This document shows, one piece after another, positions 37,955 through 46,045 of a stretch of 47,377 bases of DNA. Each line of letters starts with the position of its first letter. The stretch's first letter is position 1. The DNA lies in the NCBI RefSeq assembly GCF_017549005.1, contig NZ_JAFYYT010000014.1:1-47377 (forward strand), in the 5' to 3' direction. This DNA is from Ruminococcus sp. GTDB taxonomy: Bacteria; Bacillota; Clostridia; Oscillospirales; Ruminococcaceae. A program made the position numbers and the translations under genes. The notes under the pieces are model-generated. The model was not told where the DNA came from, searched no databases, and saw only the letters and a list, made by a program, of their open reading frames with translations.

Positions 37955-39892
37955 TTATTTCATTGATTCTCTTGTGAAGTCAAGAAGTCCGCCTGCGAGC
38001 ATGATATCCTTTGTACGTCCTGAAAGCTCACAGAGAACCGGTATCTCCTTGCCGTTTGTCTTGTTGATGACTGTAAGTTCGCTTTTTCCTGCCTCAACAG
38101 CTTTTCTTACGTCTGCAAGTACGAGCTGGTCGCCCTGCGAGATACTGTCGTAATCAGCTTCGTTGACGAATGTGAGCGGAAGGATACCTGCGTTTATGAG
38201 GTTTGCACGGTGGATACGTGCGAATGACTTTACAAGAACAGCCTTTACGCCGAGGTAAAGAGGTGCAAGTGCTGCGTGCTCACGCGATGAGCCCTGTCCG
38301 TAGTTTGAACCGCCTACGATTATACTTTTGCCGAGGGCCTTTGCTCTCTCGGGGAAACTTTCGTCGCATACAGCGAAGCAGTGCTGTGATATCTTCGGGA
38401 TATTTGAACGGAGAGGAAGTATCTTGGCACCTGCAGGCATGATGTGGTCTGTAGTGATATTGTCGCCTACCTTCAGTGAAACCGGAGCGTCGATGGTCTC
38501 GAGGAGCGGAGCTGTCTCGGGATAGGGCTTGATATTTGGTCCGCGGAGTATCTCTACGCTGTCCATTTCCTCAACGGGTGCAGGCGGTACTACCATATTG
38601 TCGTTGATAACGAACTCGTCAGGGAGCTTGAACTCAGGCATATCGCCCAGCTCTCTCGGGTCGGTGAGATAGCCTGTAAGAGCGGAAACTGCTGCCATTT
38701 CAGGCGATACGAGGTATATCTGTCCGTCCTTTGTGCCGGAGCGGCCTTCAAAGTTTCTGTTGAAGGTACGGAGCGAGATTCCCTTTGAGTTAGGAGACTG
38801 TCCCATACCGATGCAGGGGCCGCAAGCGCTTTCGAGTATTCTTGCACCTGCGTCGATGAGTATTGAAAGTGCGCCGTTCTGTGCAAGCATATTGAGAACC
38901 TGTTTTGAACCGGGAGCAATAGCAAGTGATACGTCGGGATTTACAGTCTTGCCTTTGAGTATATGAGCTACCTTGAGCATATCAAGGAGAGATGAGTTTG
39001 TGCATGAACCGATACATACCTGGTCAATCTTGAGTCTGCCGATCTCCTCAACGCTCTTTACGTTGTCGGGAGAATGAGGACAGGCAGCAAGCGGAACGAG
39101 CTTGCTCAGGTCGATAGTGAGCTCTTCGTCGTATACAGCGTCGGGGTCAGCAGCAAGAGGAGTCCATACTTCTTCACGCTTCTGTGCCTTGAGGAACTGC
39201 TTTGTGATCTCGTCAGACGGGAAAATAGATGTAGTAGCGCCAAGCTCTGCGCCCATGTTTGTGATAGTTGCTCTTTCTGGAACAGAAAGGGTCTTTACGC
39301 CCTCGCCGCAGTATTCGATGACCTTTCCTACGCCGCCCTTTACGGAGAGTCTTCTGAGAACTTCAAGGATAACGTCCTTTGCAGCTACCCATGGCTGTAG
39401 CTTTCCTGTGAGCTCTACCTTAACTACCTTAGGACAGGTGATGTAATAAGCGCCGCCGCCCATTGCAACTGCAACGTCGAGACCGCCTGCGCCGATAGCA
39501 ATCATACCGATACCGCCGCCTGTGGGGGTATGGCTGTCAGAACCGATGAGTGTCTTTCCCGGGATACCGAAGCGCTCGAGATGTACCTGGTGGCAGATAC
39601 CGTTGCCGGGACGTGAGAAGTAAATGCCGTGCTTCTTGGCTACACTGCCGATGAATCTGTGGTCGTCGGCGTTCTCAAAGCCGCTCTGGAGAGTGTTATG
39701 ATCTATGTAAGCGACGGAACGCTCCGTTTTTACACGGGGAACGCCCATTGCCTCAAATTCAAGATATGCCATTGTACCTGTTGCGTCCTGAGTGAGAGTC
39801 TGGTCGATACGGATACCGATCTCCTGACCCTTGACATACTCGCCGTCAACAAGGTGTGCTTTAAGGATCTTTTCAGTTAAAGTTGAACCCAT
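37955..39892 (-). CDS. acn: Aconitate hydratase
   Basis: Isomerises citrate to isocitrate through cis-aconitate with a [4Fe-4S] cluster. 645 residues, the shorter form found in Clostridia. The three cluster ligands are in CIGSCTNSS (~292-300) and ESACGPCIGMGQSP (~352-365). The substrate-binding DSHTPTGGGIGMIAIGAGG (~118-136) and GGSNYGQGSSREHAAL (~539-554, swivel domain) are present. AAAGGAATGATC precedes the ATG. It starts the acn-X-icd-rex operon. The N-terminal order (domains 1-3, linker, domain 4) is the normal one. Confidence 0.95.
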   Translation of the reverse strand: MGSTLTEKILKAHLVDGEYVKGQEIGIRIDQTLTQDATGTMAYLEFEAMGVPRVKTERSVAYIDHNTLQSGFENADDHRFIGSVAKKHGIYFSRPGNGICHQVHLERFGIPGKTLIGSDSHTPTGGGIGMIAIGAGGLDVAVAMGGGAYYITCPKVVKVELTGKLQPWVAAKDVILEVLRRLSVKGGVGKVIEYCGEGVKTLSVPERATITNMGAELGATTSIFPSDEITKQFLKAQKREEVWTPLAADPDAVYDEELTIDLSKLVPLAACPHSPDNVKSVEEIGRLKIDQVCIGSCTNSSLLDMLKVAHILKGKTVNPDVSLAIAPGSKQVLNMLAQNGALSILIDAGARILESACGPCIGMGQSPNSKGISLRTFNRNFEGRSGTKDGQIYLVSPEMAAVSALTGYLTDPRELGDMPEFKLPDEFVINDNMVVPPAPVEEMDSVEILRGPNIKPYPETAPLLETIDAPVSLKVGDNITTDHIMPAGAKILPLRSNIPKISQHCFAVCDESFPERAKALGKSIIVGGSNYGQGSSREHAALAPLYLGVKAVLVKSFARIHRANLINAGILPLTFVNEADYDSISQGDQLVLADVRKAVEAGKSELTVINKTNGKEIPVLCELSGRTKDIMLAGGLLDFTRESMK

Positions 39893-39930
39893 TGAAGATC
39901 ATTCCTTTCAAAATATAAAAATACATTATA

Positions 39931-39959
39931 ATTTTACAACATTTCTGTCAGTTTGTCAA
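39931..39959 (-). promoter_or_regulatory. Promoter of the aconitase operon
   Basis: On the minus strand TTGACA (39959-39954) and TAAAAT (39936-39931) are 17 bp apart. Confidence 0.7.
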
Positions 39960-40009
39960 GAATTAAACAAAGTATTTTTTATATGTAAATTTTATGCTTT
40001 TATAATGAA

Positions 40010-40041
40010 AACTCCCGAAACCGCAAATGCTTTCGGGAGTT
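40010..40041 (-). terminator. Terminator of the DinB-like gene
   Basis: AACTCCCGAAA (40010-40020) pairs with TTTCGGGAGTT (40031-40041). On the minus strand the stem is followed by TTTTCATTATAAAAG. Confidence 0.8.
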
Positions 40042-40046
40042 AAGGC

Positions 40047-40703
40047 TTATTTGTATAGTTTATCTCTGATACGCAGGCTTGCTTCTGTGTGCATTATCCA
40101 GTGGCGTGAAAATGGCATTTGTATAAGTCCGCGGATATCCTTTCCGCACCAGTAATCCACGAGCCAGGCTGCGCTTTCGTCTCGGCTGACCACGTTCATT
40201 GCAATGAGCTGCTCTCTTCGTTCGGGTTGCACCCTGCTTTTCAGCATATCAAAAGGAAGAGCTCTCAGTATAGCCTCGGTGCTGCTCCTGACCTCGGAGA
40301 TATATGCGTAAAGTTCGTCGATGTCGAGTTTTGCCGAAAAGTCTGCTATCTCCCCTTTCACAAGCTCATTTCCCGTAGTTATTATGGGAGAGCCTGTGCG
40401 CTCCTTGTAGTTCCCTGCGAAGAATACCTGTTCATCGCCGTTTATGAGTGTGTGAGCGACTATGTCCTCTATGCGGAAGATATGCCATATCGAGTAGGCT
40501 ATGCTTTTTGAGTGATAGCCGTCGGCGTTCATGCAGGGCATAGCATTGAAGTCTTCACGTTTCAGTTCATTTCTGAATGAGTTCAGTACCTCTGTGAGCA
40601 TTCCTCTAAGCGTGAACAGAGATTCAAGACCTTTTTTATATGTTTCGGCTTTTTTCAGCTGTGACTGCACAGCTTTGTTAAGTTCGGACCATTCTTTGTT
40701 CAT
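40047..40703 (-). CDS. DinB-superfamily protein
   Basis: A 218-residue predicted four-helix-bundle protein of the DinB/YfiT group. The likely metal-binding histidines are in AYSIWHIFRIEDI (~69-81) and in the C-terminal SRHWIMHTEAS (~199-209), the expected spacing of the H-x3-H type site in helix 4. DinB-like proteins include metal-dependent thiol S-transferases (bacillithiol, mycothiol), but most are uncharacterised. AAGGTGAAATC sets the start at 40703. The gene lies 24 bp after the ABC exporter pair on the same strand and may share its transcript. Confidence 0.75.
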   Translation of the reverse strand: MNKEWSELNKAVQSQLKKAETYKKGLESLFTLRGMLTEVLNSFRNELKREDFNAMPCMNADGYHSKSIAYSIWHIFRIEDIVAHTLINGDEQVFFAGNYKERTGSPIITTGNELVKGEIADFSAKLDIDELYAYISEVRSSTEAILRALPFDMLKSRVQPERREQLIAMNVVSRDESAAWLVDYWCGKDIRGLIQMPFSRHWIMHTEASLRIRDKLYK

Positions 40704-40727
40704 GATTTCACCTTTATTTCCTTGAAA

Positions 40728-42467
40728 TCACGAAGCAAACTGGCTGTTGTAGAGCTCGGAGTAGAAGCCGCCCTTTTCCATTAGCTCTTCGTGACTTCCC
40801 TGTTCTATGATATTTCCCTGTTTCATTACGAGTATTACGTCTGAATTCTTTATCGTCGAGAGTCTGTGTGCTATGATAAAGCTCGTCCTGCCTTCCATAA
40901 GTTTTATGAAGGCCTTCTGTATGCGCTGTTCGGTTCTCAGGTCGATAGAGCTGGTGGCTTCGTCAAGTATGAGGACTGGTGGCGATATCAGCATTATCCT
41001 TGCGATACATATGAGCTGTTTCTGTCCCTGTGAAAGTCCGCAGTCCTCGCTTATGACGGTATCGTAGCCATTTTGCAGCCTTTTTATAAAGCCGTGGGCG
41101 TACACCGCCTTTGCCGCTTCGATTATCTGCTCCCTTGTTGCATCGGGAGCTCCGTAAGCTATGTTTTCGGCTACAGTTCCTGTAAATACCCATGTTTCCT
41201 GCAATACCATGCCAAACTTGCTCCGCAGGCTCTCACGGGTGATGTCATAGATATTTTTGCCTGATAATTCGATACTTCCACTGTTTATGCCGTAGAATCG
41301 CAGCAGAAGATTTATTATTGTGGATTTTCCGCAGCCTGTGGGTCCTACTATGGCTATGCGCTGACCTGTTCTGACGTCAAGGTTGAAGTCCTGGATTAGC
41401 TTTACCTCAGGATTATAGGAGAAGAACACGTTTTTGAATCTCAGACTGCCGTCGCATTCGGAAAGCGCCTCCTTATGGGAGTCGTCCGATATCTCCTCCT
41501 CGTCAAGGACAGTGAACACTCGCTGTGCAGAGGCAACAGCGTTCTGGAGCTCAGCAATGACGCCCGATATTTCGTTGAAGGGTTTGGTGTACTGATTTGA
41601 ATAAGCGAGAAAGCTTGAAAGCTTTCCGACTGTCATAGTACCCAAAAAAGGAAAGCGCCTGATAACGCCGAGAGCTCCCAGCAGACCTACAGCCGCGTAA
41701 ATGACACCATTTACAAAACGGGTCGTTGGATTGGTCATGGAACTGAAAAACGTAGCCTTTGCACCTATCTTTCCGTATTCTCGGTTGACTTTGCCGAATC
41801 TCTCCTCAGCCCTGTCTCCGTAGACGAAAGCCTTGACTATTTTCTGATTGCCTGCCATTTCCTCCGCAAGGCTCACCATGTCGCCGCGGAGCTTTGACTG
41901 TTTCATGTATGAATCGTGAGAAGCCTTTGTTATCCTTGAAGCCGCTATAAAGGAAAGAGGTGTCAGGAGCACGACTACCACAGCTATTTTCACGTTTATC
42001 GTCATCATGAATATAAGTGTTCCGATTATGGTTATAACTCCGCTGAAAAGCTGGGCAAAGCCCTGGAGAAGTCCGTCTGAGATGATCTCTATGTCATTTA
42101 TGACGCGGCTGGTGAGCTCGCCTTTTGTGCGTCCGTCTATGTATCTCAGGGGAACTCTCTGAAGCTTGTTGAATATGTCGGCTCTCAGGTCGCGGACTGT
42201 GAGGAACGCAAGCTTGTTTGTACAGAGGGTCATGAGCCACTGGAAAAGAGTGCTGGCTATGACAATTGAAGCAAGAAAAACAATTATCCTCGTGAGTCTT
42301 GTGAAGTCAACGTTTCCCTTTCCCACGCAGCAGTCCACGGCTTCACCTATGAATACGGGCACTGCAAGGGAGAGAGATATGCCTGCAAGGGCAAAAAATA
42401 TTGTGAGAATAAAGTATTTCAGATAGGGGCGGGCGTAGGCTATTACTCTTTTAAGAACTTTAAGCAT
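40728..42467 (-). CDS. Heterodimeric ABC exporter, catalytic-glutamate subunit
   Basis: A 579-residue half-transporter with a six-helix membrane domain (~15-310) and a nucleotide-binding domain (~335-575). Walker A is GPTGCGKST (~369-377), the signature is LSQGQKQL (degenerate second glycine), and Walker B is VLILDEATSSID with the catalytic glutamate. Its partner has the reverse defects, so the two form a heterodimer with one active ATP site, as in LmrCD/TM287-288-type multidrug exporters. The ATG at 42467 overlaps the partner's end by 8 bp and has AAGGAGGGAAA; the frame open to 42545 lies inside the partner. The substrate (drug, peptide or lipid) is unknown. Confidence 0.92.
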   Translation of the reverse strand: MLKVLKRVIAYARPYLKYFILTIFFALAGISLSLAVPVFIGEAVDCCVGKGNVDFTRLTRIIVFLASIVIASTLFQWLMTLCTNKLAFLTVRDLRADIFNKLQRVPLRYIDGRTKGELTSRVINDIEIISDGLLQGFAQLFSGVITIIGTLIFMMTINVKIAVVVVLLTPLSFIAASRITKASHDSYMKQSKLRGDMVSLAEEMAGNQKIVKAFVYGDRAEERFGKVNREYGKIGAKATFFSSMTNPTTRFVNGVIYAAVGLLGALGVIRRFPFLGTMTVGKLSSFLAYSNQYTKPFNEISGVIAELQNAVASAQRVFTVLDEEEISDDSHKEALSECDGSLRFKNVFFSYNPEVKLIQDFNLDVRTGQRIAIVGPTGCGKSTIINLLLRFYGINSGSIELSGKNIYDITRESLRSKFGMVLQETWVFTGTVAENIAYGAPDATREQIIEAAKAVYAHGFIKRLQNGYDTVISEDCGLSQGQKQLICIARIMLISPPVLILDEATSSIDLRTEQRIQKAFIKLMEGRTSFIIAHRLSTIKNSDVILVMKQGNIIEQGSHEELMEKGGFYSELYNSQFAS

Positions 42468-44193
42468 TGGCTTTTCCCTCCTTCTGAGACATCTGCGAGC
42501 GGTAGATCTCGCTGTAGACCTGACAGCTTCCGATAAGCTCGTCATGCTTTCCTATGCCTACGGCTTCACCGTCGTCCATTACTATTATTTTGTCAGCGTC
42601 CTTGAGAGAGGTCGTCCTCTGTGACACCATGATGACGGTAGTGTCCGGGAGCGCCTCACGGAGAGCCTTTCTGAATGAAAGGTCTGTCTTGTAATCAAGT
42701 GCGCTGGTGGAATCGTCAAGTATGACGATATCTGGCTTGCCCACAAGTGCTCTTGCAATGGAGATTCGCTGCTTCTGACCGCCGGAAAGGTTCTTTCCTC
42801 CCTGGGATATGACAGTGTCGAGACCATCCGGAGACTGGCTTACGAAATCCCATGCCTGTGCGGTCTTCAATGCGGAAATTATCTCCTCGTCGGTGGCATC
42901 CGCCTTACGCCATTTCATGTTGTCACGTACAGTTCCTGTGAAAAGCACGGCTTTTTGAGGAACTATTCCTATCCTTCTGCGAAGCTCGTCATGTGATATC
43001 GTTGTTACATCCCTGCCAAAAACCGAGACAGTACCCTCGGTCGCTCTGTAGAAGCACGGAATAAGGTTCGCCAGCGTGGTCTTTCCGCAGCCTGTACCGC
43101 CTATGATACCAAGCATCTCTCCCCTGCCCACTGTGAAGCTGATATCTTTTACGGAAGAATCTCCGGAGGCTTCGTATGCAAAGGAAACGTCACTGAACTC
43201 TATGATATTGCTGCTTTCTTCATTTATATCCGAGATATTGCCGTCCTCTTCGGGGAGAAGTGCGAAAACCTCGCTTATGCGGTTTGCAGAGGCAAAAGCC
43301 TTTGTGAATATGACAATGAGGTTGGCAAGTACAACAAGTGCAAGGAGTATCTGCGTCATGTAGTTGGTGAACGCTGTAAGCTCGCCCTGAGTAAGTCTGC
43401 CGATGTTTATTCTTTTGCCGCCGAACCATATCACTGCAACGATGCCTAAGTTCATCACCATGAACGCAATAGGATTGAGTATAGCTGATATCTTGCCGAC
43501 TGCTATCGACTGGGCTGAAATGTCGTCAACTGCCTCCATGAATTCCTGTATTTCCTCGTTCTGACGTGAGAAAGCGCGTATTACCCTTGCGCCCTCGAGG
43601 CTTTCGCGTGTGAGCATGGACGCGCGGTCAAGGCTCTGCTGGGTCTTTTTATACATAGGTATGGTCTTCCGCATTATGAGGAAGATGACCAGTGAGATGA
43701 GCGGAGCTACCACAAAGAAAACTGCCGAGAGCTTAACATCTATTGAAACTGCCATAACTGCCGCTCCTATAACAAGAAACGGAGCTCTTACAGCAAGCCT
43801 TATGAACATATTCACGCCGTTCTGCACAGTATTCGTGTCGTTTGTAAGGCGGTTCACAAGAGAGGATGTGCCTATCCTGTCTATGCTGCTGTAGGAAAGA
43901 GAGTTGATATGTCTGTAAAGCGCCGTTCTAAGCTCAGTACCGAAACCGTAGGCGCATTTTGCCGCAAGGAACTGGCAGGAAAGCGCGAAGCAAAGTCCGC
44001 ACACACCCAGTACCACTATAAGAGCGCTCATTTTCAGTACATAGGCCGTATCATTGTTTGCAATGCCCTTGTCGATTATCTTAGCCATTACAATGGGAAC
44101 AATAAGCTCAAATATTGCTTCGAGTAGCTTGAAAAACGGACCAAGTAACAGTTCTCTTCTGTAGCCTTTCAGAAATTTAAGAAGTTTTGCCAT
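42460..44193 (-). CDS. Heterodimeric ABC exporter, degenerate-site subunit
   Basis: A 577-residue half-transporter with six membrane helices (~15-310) and an ATPase domain. Walker A is GGTGCGKTT (~367-375) and the signature LSGGQKQR is perfect, but Walker B reads VILDDSTSALD, with aspartate in place of the catalytic glutamate. This is the known signature of the subunit that contributes the non-hydrolysing site in heterodimeric exporters. The ATG at 44193 follows AGGTGAGG; the ATG at 44208 is less well placed. It is the first gene of the pair. Confidence 0.92.
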   Translation of the reverse strand: MAKLLKFLKGYRRELLLGPFFKLLEAIFELIVPIVMAKIIDKGIANNDTAYVLKMSALIVVLGVCGLCFALSCQFLAAKCAYGFGTELRTALYRHINSLSYSSIDRIGTSSLVNRLTNDTNTVQNGVNMFIRLAVRAPFLVIGAAVMAVSIDVKLSAVFFVVAPLISLVIFLIMRKTIPMYKKTQQSLDRASMLTRESLEGARVIRAFSRQNEEIQEFMEAVDDISAQSIAVGKISAILNPIAFMVMNLGIVAVIWFGGKRINIGRLTQGELTAFTNYMTQILLALVVLANLIVIFTKAFASANRISEVFALLPEEDGNISDINEESSNIIEFSDVSFAYEASGDSSVKDISFTVGRGEMLGIIGGTGCGKTTLANLIPCFYRATEGTVSVFGRDVTTISHDELRRRIGIVPQKAVLFTGTVRDNMKWRKADATDEEIISALKTAQAWDFVSQSPDGLDTVISQGGKNLSGGQKQRISIARALVGKPDIVILDDSTSALDYKTDLSFRKALREALPDTTVIMVSQRTTSLKDADKIIVMDDGEAVGIGKHDELIGSCQVYSEIYRSQMSQKEGKANA

Positions 44194-44226
44194 TGAATGT
44201 GACCTCACCTGTTGTTAAATATATTA

Positions 44227-44254
44227 GCGACACTGCCCTTTCGGGAAGTGCCGC
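44227..44254 (-). terminator. Hairpin after the UDP-sugar pyrophosphorylase gene
   Basis: A 12-bp stem with two mismatches and a 4-nt loop (44227-44238 with 44243-44254). The downstream minus-strand sequence is AT-rich, without a clean T-run. It may be a weak terminator or allow read-through into the ABC genes. Confidence 0.5.
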
Positions 44255-44260
44255 TTAACA

Positions 44261-45490
44261 TCATATTTTTACGCCGTTTGCTTTGAGAAGTTCTCTTGCC
44301 GATTCTACGGAATCCACGCCTGTTGCGTTCTTTACGGGAGCAAATTCCTTTTCACGGACTACTTCATATGCAAGGCAGCTGTCCTGCATATGTACCATAT
44401 CAAGAACAAGGGTCTCGAACTTGTATCCGTTGGGCGATGTGGGAATAACAAGATCGCCGTTTTCATTCATGTAGGGGATCTTCTTGTCAACGATATGCAC
44501 AGGAAGCTTTCTGTCGCATATTTCTTCGAGTTTTGCAACATTGAAGAGATAATTGAGGATTACTCCGTACTTGTAGGCGAGTTCGCCTTTTTCGTTGAGG
44601 AGAGTTATCATTTCCCTGGTCATTTCGTAGTATTCAACTATGGAAGGCTTTCCGTCCTCAAGGCAGAGGACGCCCACTTTTTCTTCGGGAGCAGCCTTGC
44701 TTACTACCTTGCTGCCCGACTGGAGCCCGGACTTTATAACAGCTCCGATGAAACTTGGATCGGCGATACGCTGGAGCACGTTGTCAACTGCGAAAACATT
44801 TATCCATTCAACACCTCTGTTTCTGATATCGTCAAGAAGTCCTGCCCTGACGAGAGATGAGAACCAGCCGCCGTTGCCATTGGGCGAAAGGGATATCCTC
44901 GATCTGCTTTCCATTAGTATCTTGCCGTCAAAGTCCACCGAGGGAGCCATATCCTGTATGAAGAAACGGATATATTCCGGATCATATCCGAAATAGTTCT
45001 TTTCTTTCAGGAAATCAACAGTATCCTTGTTGTTTTTCTCACTTGTCATGATATAGAGAGGGATCCATGCGCCGGTAAGCTTAACAACGTACATAAGATT
45101 ATTGATGAGACACTGGAAAATGTAAAGTTCCTGTTCAACGCCTATGCTGAACATTCCCTTCGGCTTGTCAAATCCGAGCCTTGTTCCCTGTCCGCCTGCA
45201 AGAAGCACTGCGGCTGCCTTGCCTGCTCTTATGGCCTCGATACCGATCTCTTTGTACTCACTGCTGTTTGCGGCGATATCGTCTATAGTGACAGCGCCGA
45301 GAGGCTCAAAAACGCCGCGCTTGTTGTTATTTGCCTTATCGTCAAGATTTGAGAGGACGGAAAAATCCGTTATCTCTATCTGTCCAAGCAGCTCGTTCTT
45401 TTCTTCCTCGCTGAGTTCGTCAAAGTACTTCATAATGTGTTCCTGCCCATATTCGGTAACGATGCTCAATGCCTTTTCACGATCTATCAT
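44261..45490 (-). CDS. UDPGP-type UTP-sugar-1-phosphate uridylyltransferase
   Basis: A 409-residue nucleotidyltransferase of the UDPGP family (human AGX1 and UGP2 type). VLLAGGQGTRLGFDKPKGMF at ~96-115 is the nucleotide-binding signature, GNGGWFSSLV (~215-224) and NVFAVDNVLQRIADP (~239-253) are substrate and metal sites. It makes UDP-glucose or UDP-N-acetylglucosamine from UTP and the sugar phosphate, for envelope or capsule precursors; which sugar is not certain. The ATG at 45490 has GGAGGAG directly upstream. The frame open to 45661 covers its promoter and is rejected. It may be co-transcribed with the ABC exporter downstream. Confidence 0.88.
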   Translation of the reverse strand: MIDREKALSIVTEYGQEHIMKYFDELSEEEKNELLGQIEITDFSVLSNLDDKANNNKRGVFEPLGAVTIDDIAANSSEYKEIGIEAIRAGKAAAVLLAGGQGTRLGFDKPKGMFSIGVEQELYIFQCLINNLMYVVKLTGAWIPLYIMTSEKNNKDTVDFLKEKNYFGYDPEYIRFFIQDMAPSVDFDGKILMESRSRISLSPNGNGGWFSSLVRAGLLDDIRNRGVEWINVFAVDNVLQRIADPSFIGAVIKSGLQSGSKVVSKAAPEEKVGVLCLEDGKPSIVEYYEMTREMITLLNEKGELAYKYGVILNYLFNVAKLEEICDRKLPVHIVDKKIPYMNENGDLVIPTSPNGYKFETLVLDMVHMQDSCLAYEVVREKEFAPVKNATGVDSVESARELLKANGVKI

Positions 45491-45536
45491 AAACTCCTCC
45501 TTATCAACGGCATTGCTGCCGTTTATTTGTTTATAC

Positions 45537-45565
45537 ATTATAACATAATAAGGCAAATAAGTCAA
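45537..45565 (-). promoter_or_regulatory. Promoter of the UDP-sugar pyrophosphorylase gene
   Basis: On the minus strand TTGACT (45565-45560) and TATAAT (45542-45537) are 17 bp apart. Confidence 0.8.
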
Positions 45566-45620
45566 TGTACAAAGCGCTGAATATTTCATATGAGCGAGTA
45601 ACATATCATTATCTGAATCC

Positions 45621-45665
45621 AAAAGAAAAACGCCTGAATATTGGTATAGACCTTTATTCAAGCGT
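45621..45665 (-). terminator. Terminator behind the tRNA-Leu remnant
   Basis: On the minus strand ACGCTTGAATA (45665-45655) pairs with TATTCAGGCGT (45640-45630), one G-T pair, and a T-run follows. It lies 12 bp beyond the tRNA 3' end, where a tRNA gene terminator is expected. Confidence 0.75.
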
Positions 45666-45677
45666 TAGACTTACAAG

Positions 45678-45730
45678 TGCGGATAACAGGACTTGAACCT
45701 GCATGTCCTTGCGAACATATGGACCTGAGG
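45678..45730 (-). other. 3' half of a tRNA-Leu(CAG) gene: probable attachment-site scar
   Basis: On the minus strand the segment reads as the 3' part of a leucine tRNA: anticodon loop CTCAGGT (45729-45723, anticodon CAG), a long variable arm with stem TGTTC-GCAA-GGACA, T-arm GCAGG-TTCAAGT-CCTGT (45702-45686), acceptor strand TATCCGC (45685-45679) and discriminator A. The 5' half (acceptor GCGGATA, D-arm, 5' anticodon stem) is missing; the bases before the loop do not pair with the 3' anticodon stem. A break exactly at the anticodon loop is typical of att sites of tyrosine integrases that target tRNA genes. CCA is not encoded. Confidence 0.7.
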
Positions 45731-46045
45731 GTTATGTCATGATAGTGAAATTCAAATGTTGATCTAAAAAAAGAGTTTTCAATGTCTAACTGATGTTTAC
45801 ATTTGGTAAAATCTCTATTTTTATCAACACAGAATTTAATTTGTTTACAAAAAAACAATGAATTAGCTTGAAAAATATATTATAATACTACATATGGAGT
45901 TTATATAATTATATATTATTTTTTTATTTTTAGGGGGGAGAGGTGAGTGTTATGTGAATGCCTATATAACATACTCTATGGGATAAATGGTTCCTGCGGA
46001 GTGCCCTTTATAAATTATGAAAAAATGATCAAGGAGGAATGAGTT
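45731..46045. other. AT-rich leader region right of the tRNA scar
   Basis: No coding frame is supported here. A TATAAT at 45881-45886 may be the -10 for the secreted protein, but no -35 fits at 16-18 bp. That would give a leader of ~155 nt with a purine run (45932-45941) and a small GGG...CCC fold near 45979-46010. I do not recognise a riboswitch class. Confidence 0.5.

Noticed and set aside
44211-44228. TTGTTAA followed by AT-rich sequence, looked at as a Rex site
   Set aside because: Only the left half matches the consensus; the right half has 2 of 7 positions.
45658-45858. 66-codon open frame on the minus strand
   Set aside because: It runs across the tRNA-Leu remnant and its terminator, has no ribosome binding site and no family resemblance.
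45890-46045. Possible riboswitch in the leader of the secreted protein
   Set aside because: Compared by eye with c-di-GMP, c-di-AMP, fluoride and other common classes; no conserved core was recognised.
45678-46045. Intact tRNA-Leu interrupted by an intron
   Set aside because: No 5' half (acceptor, D-arm) is found within the following ~300 bp of the minus-strand upstream region.
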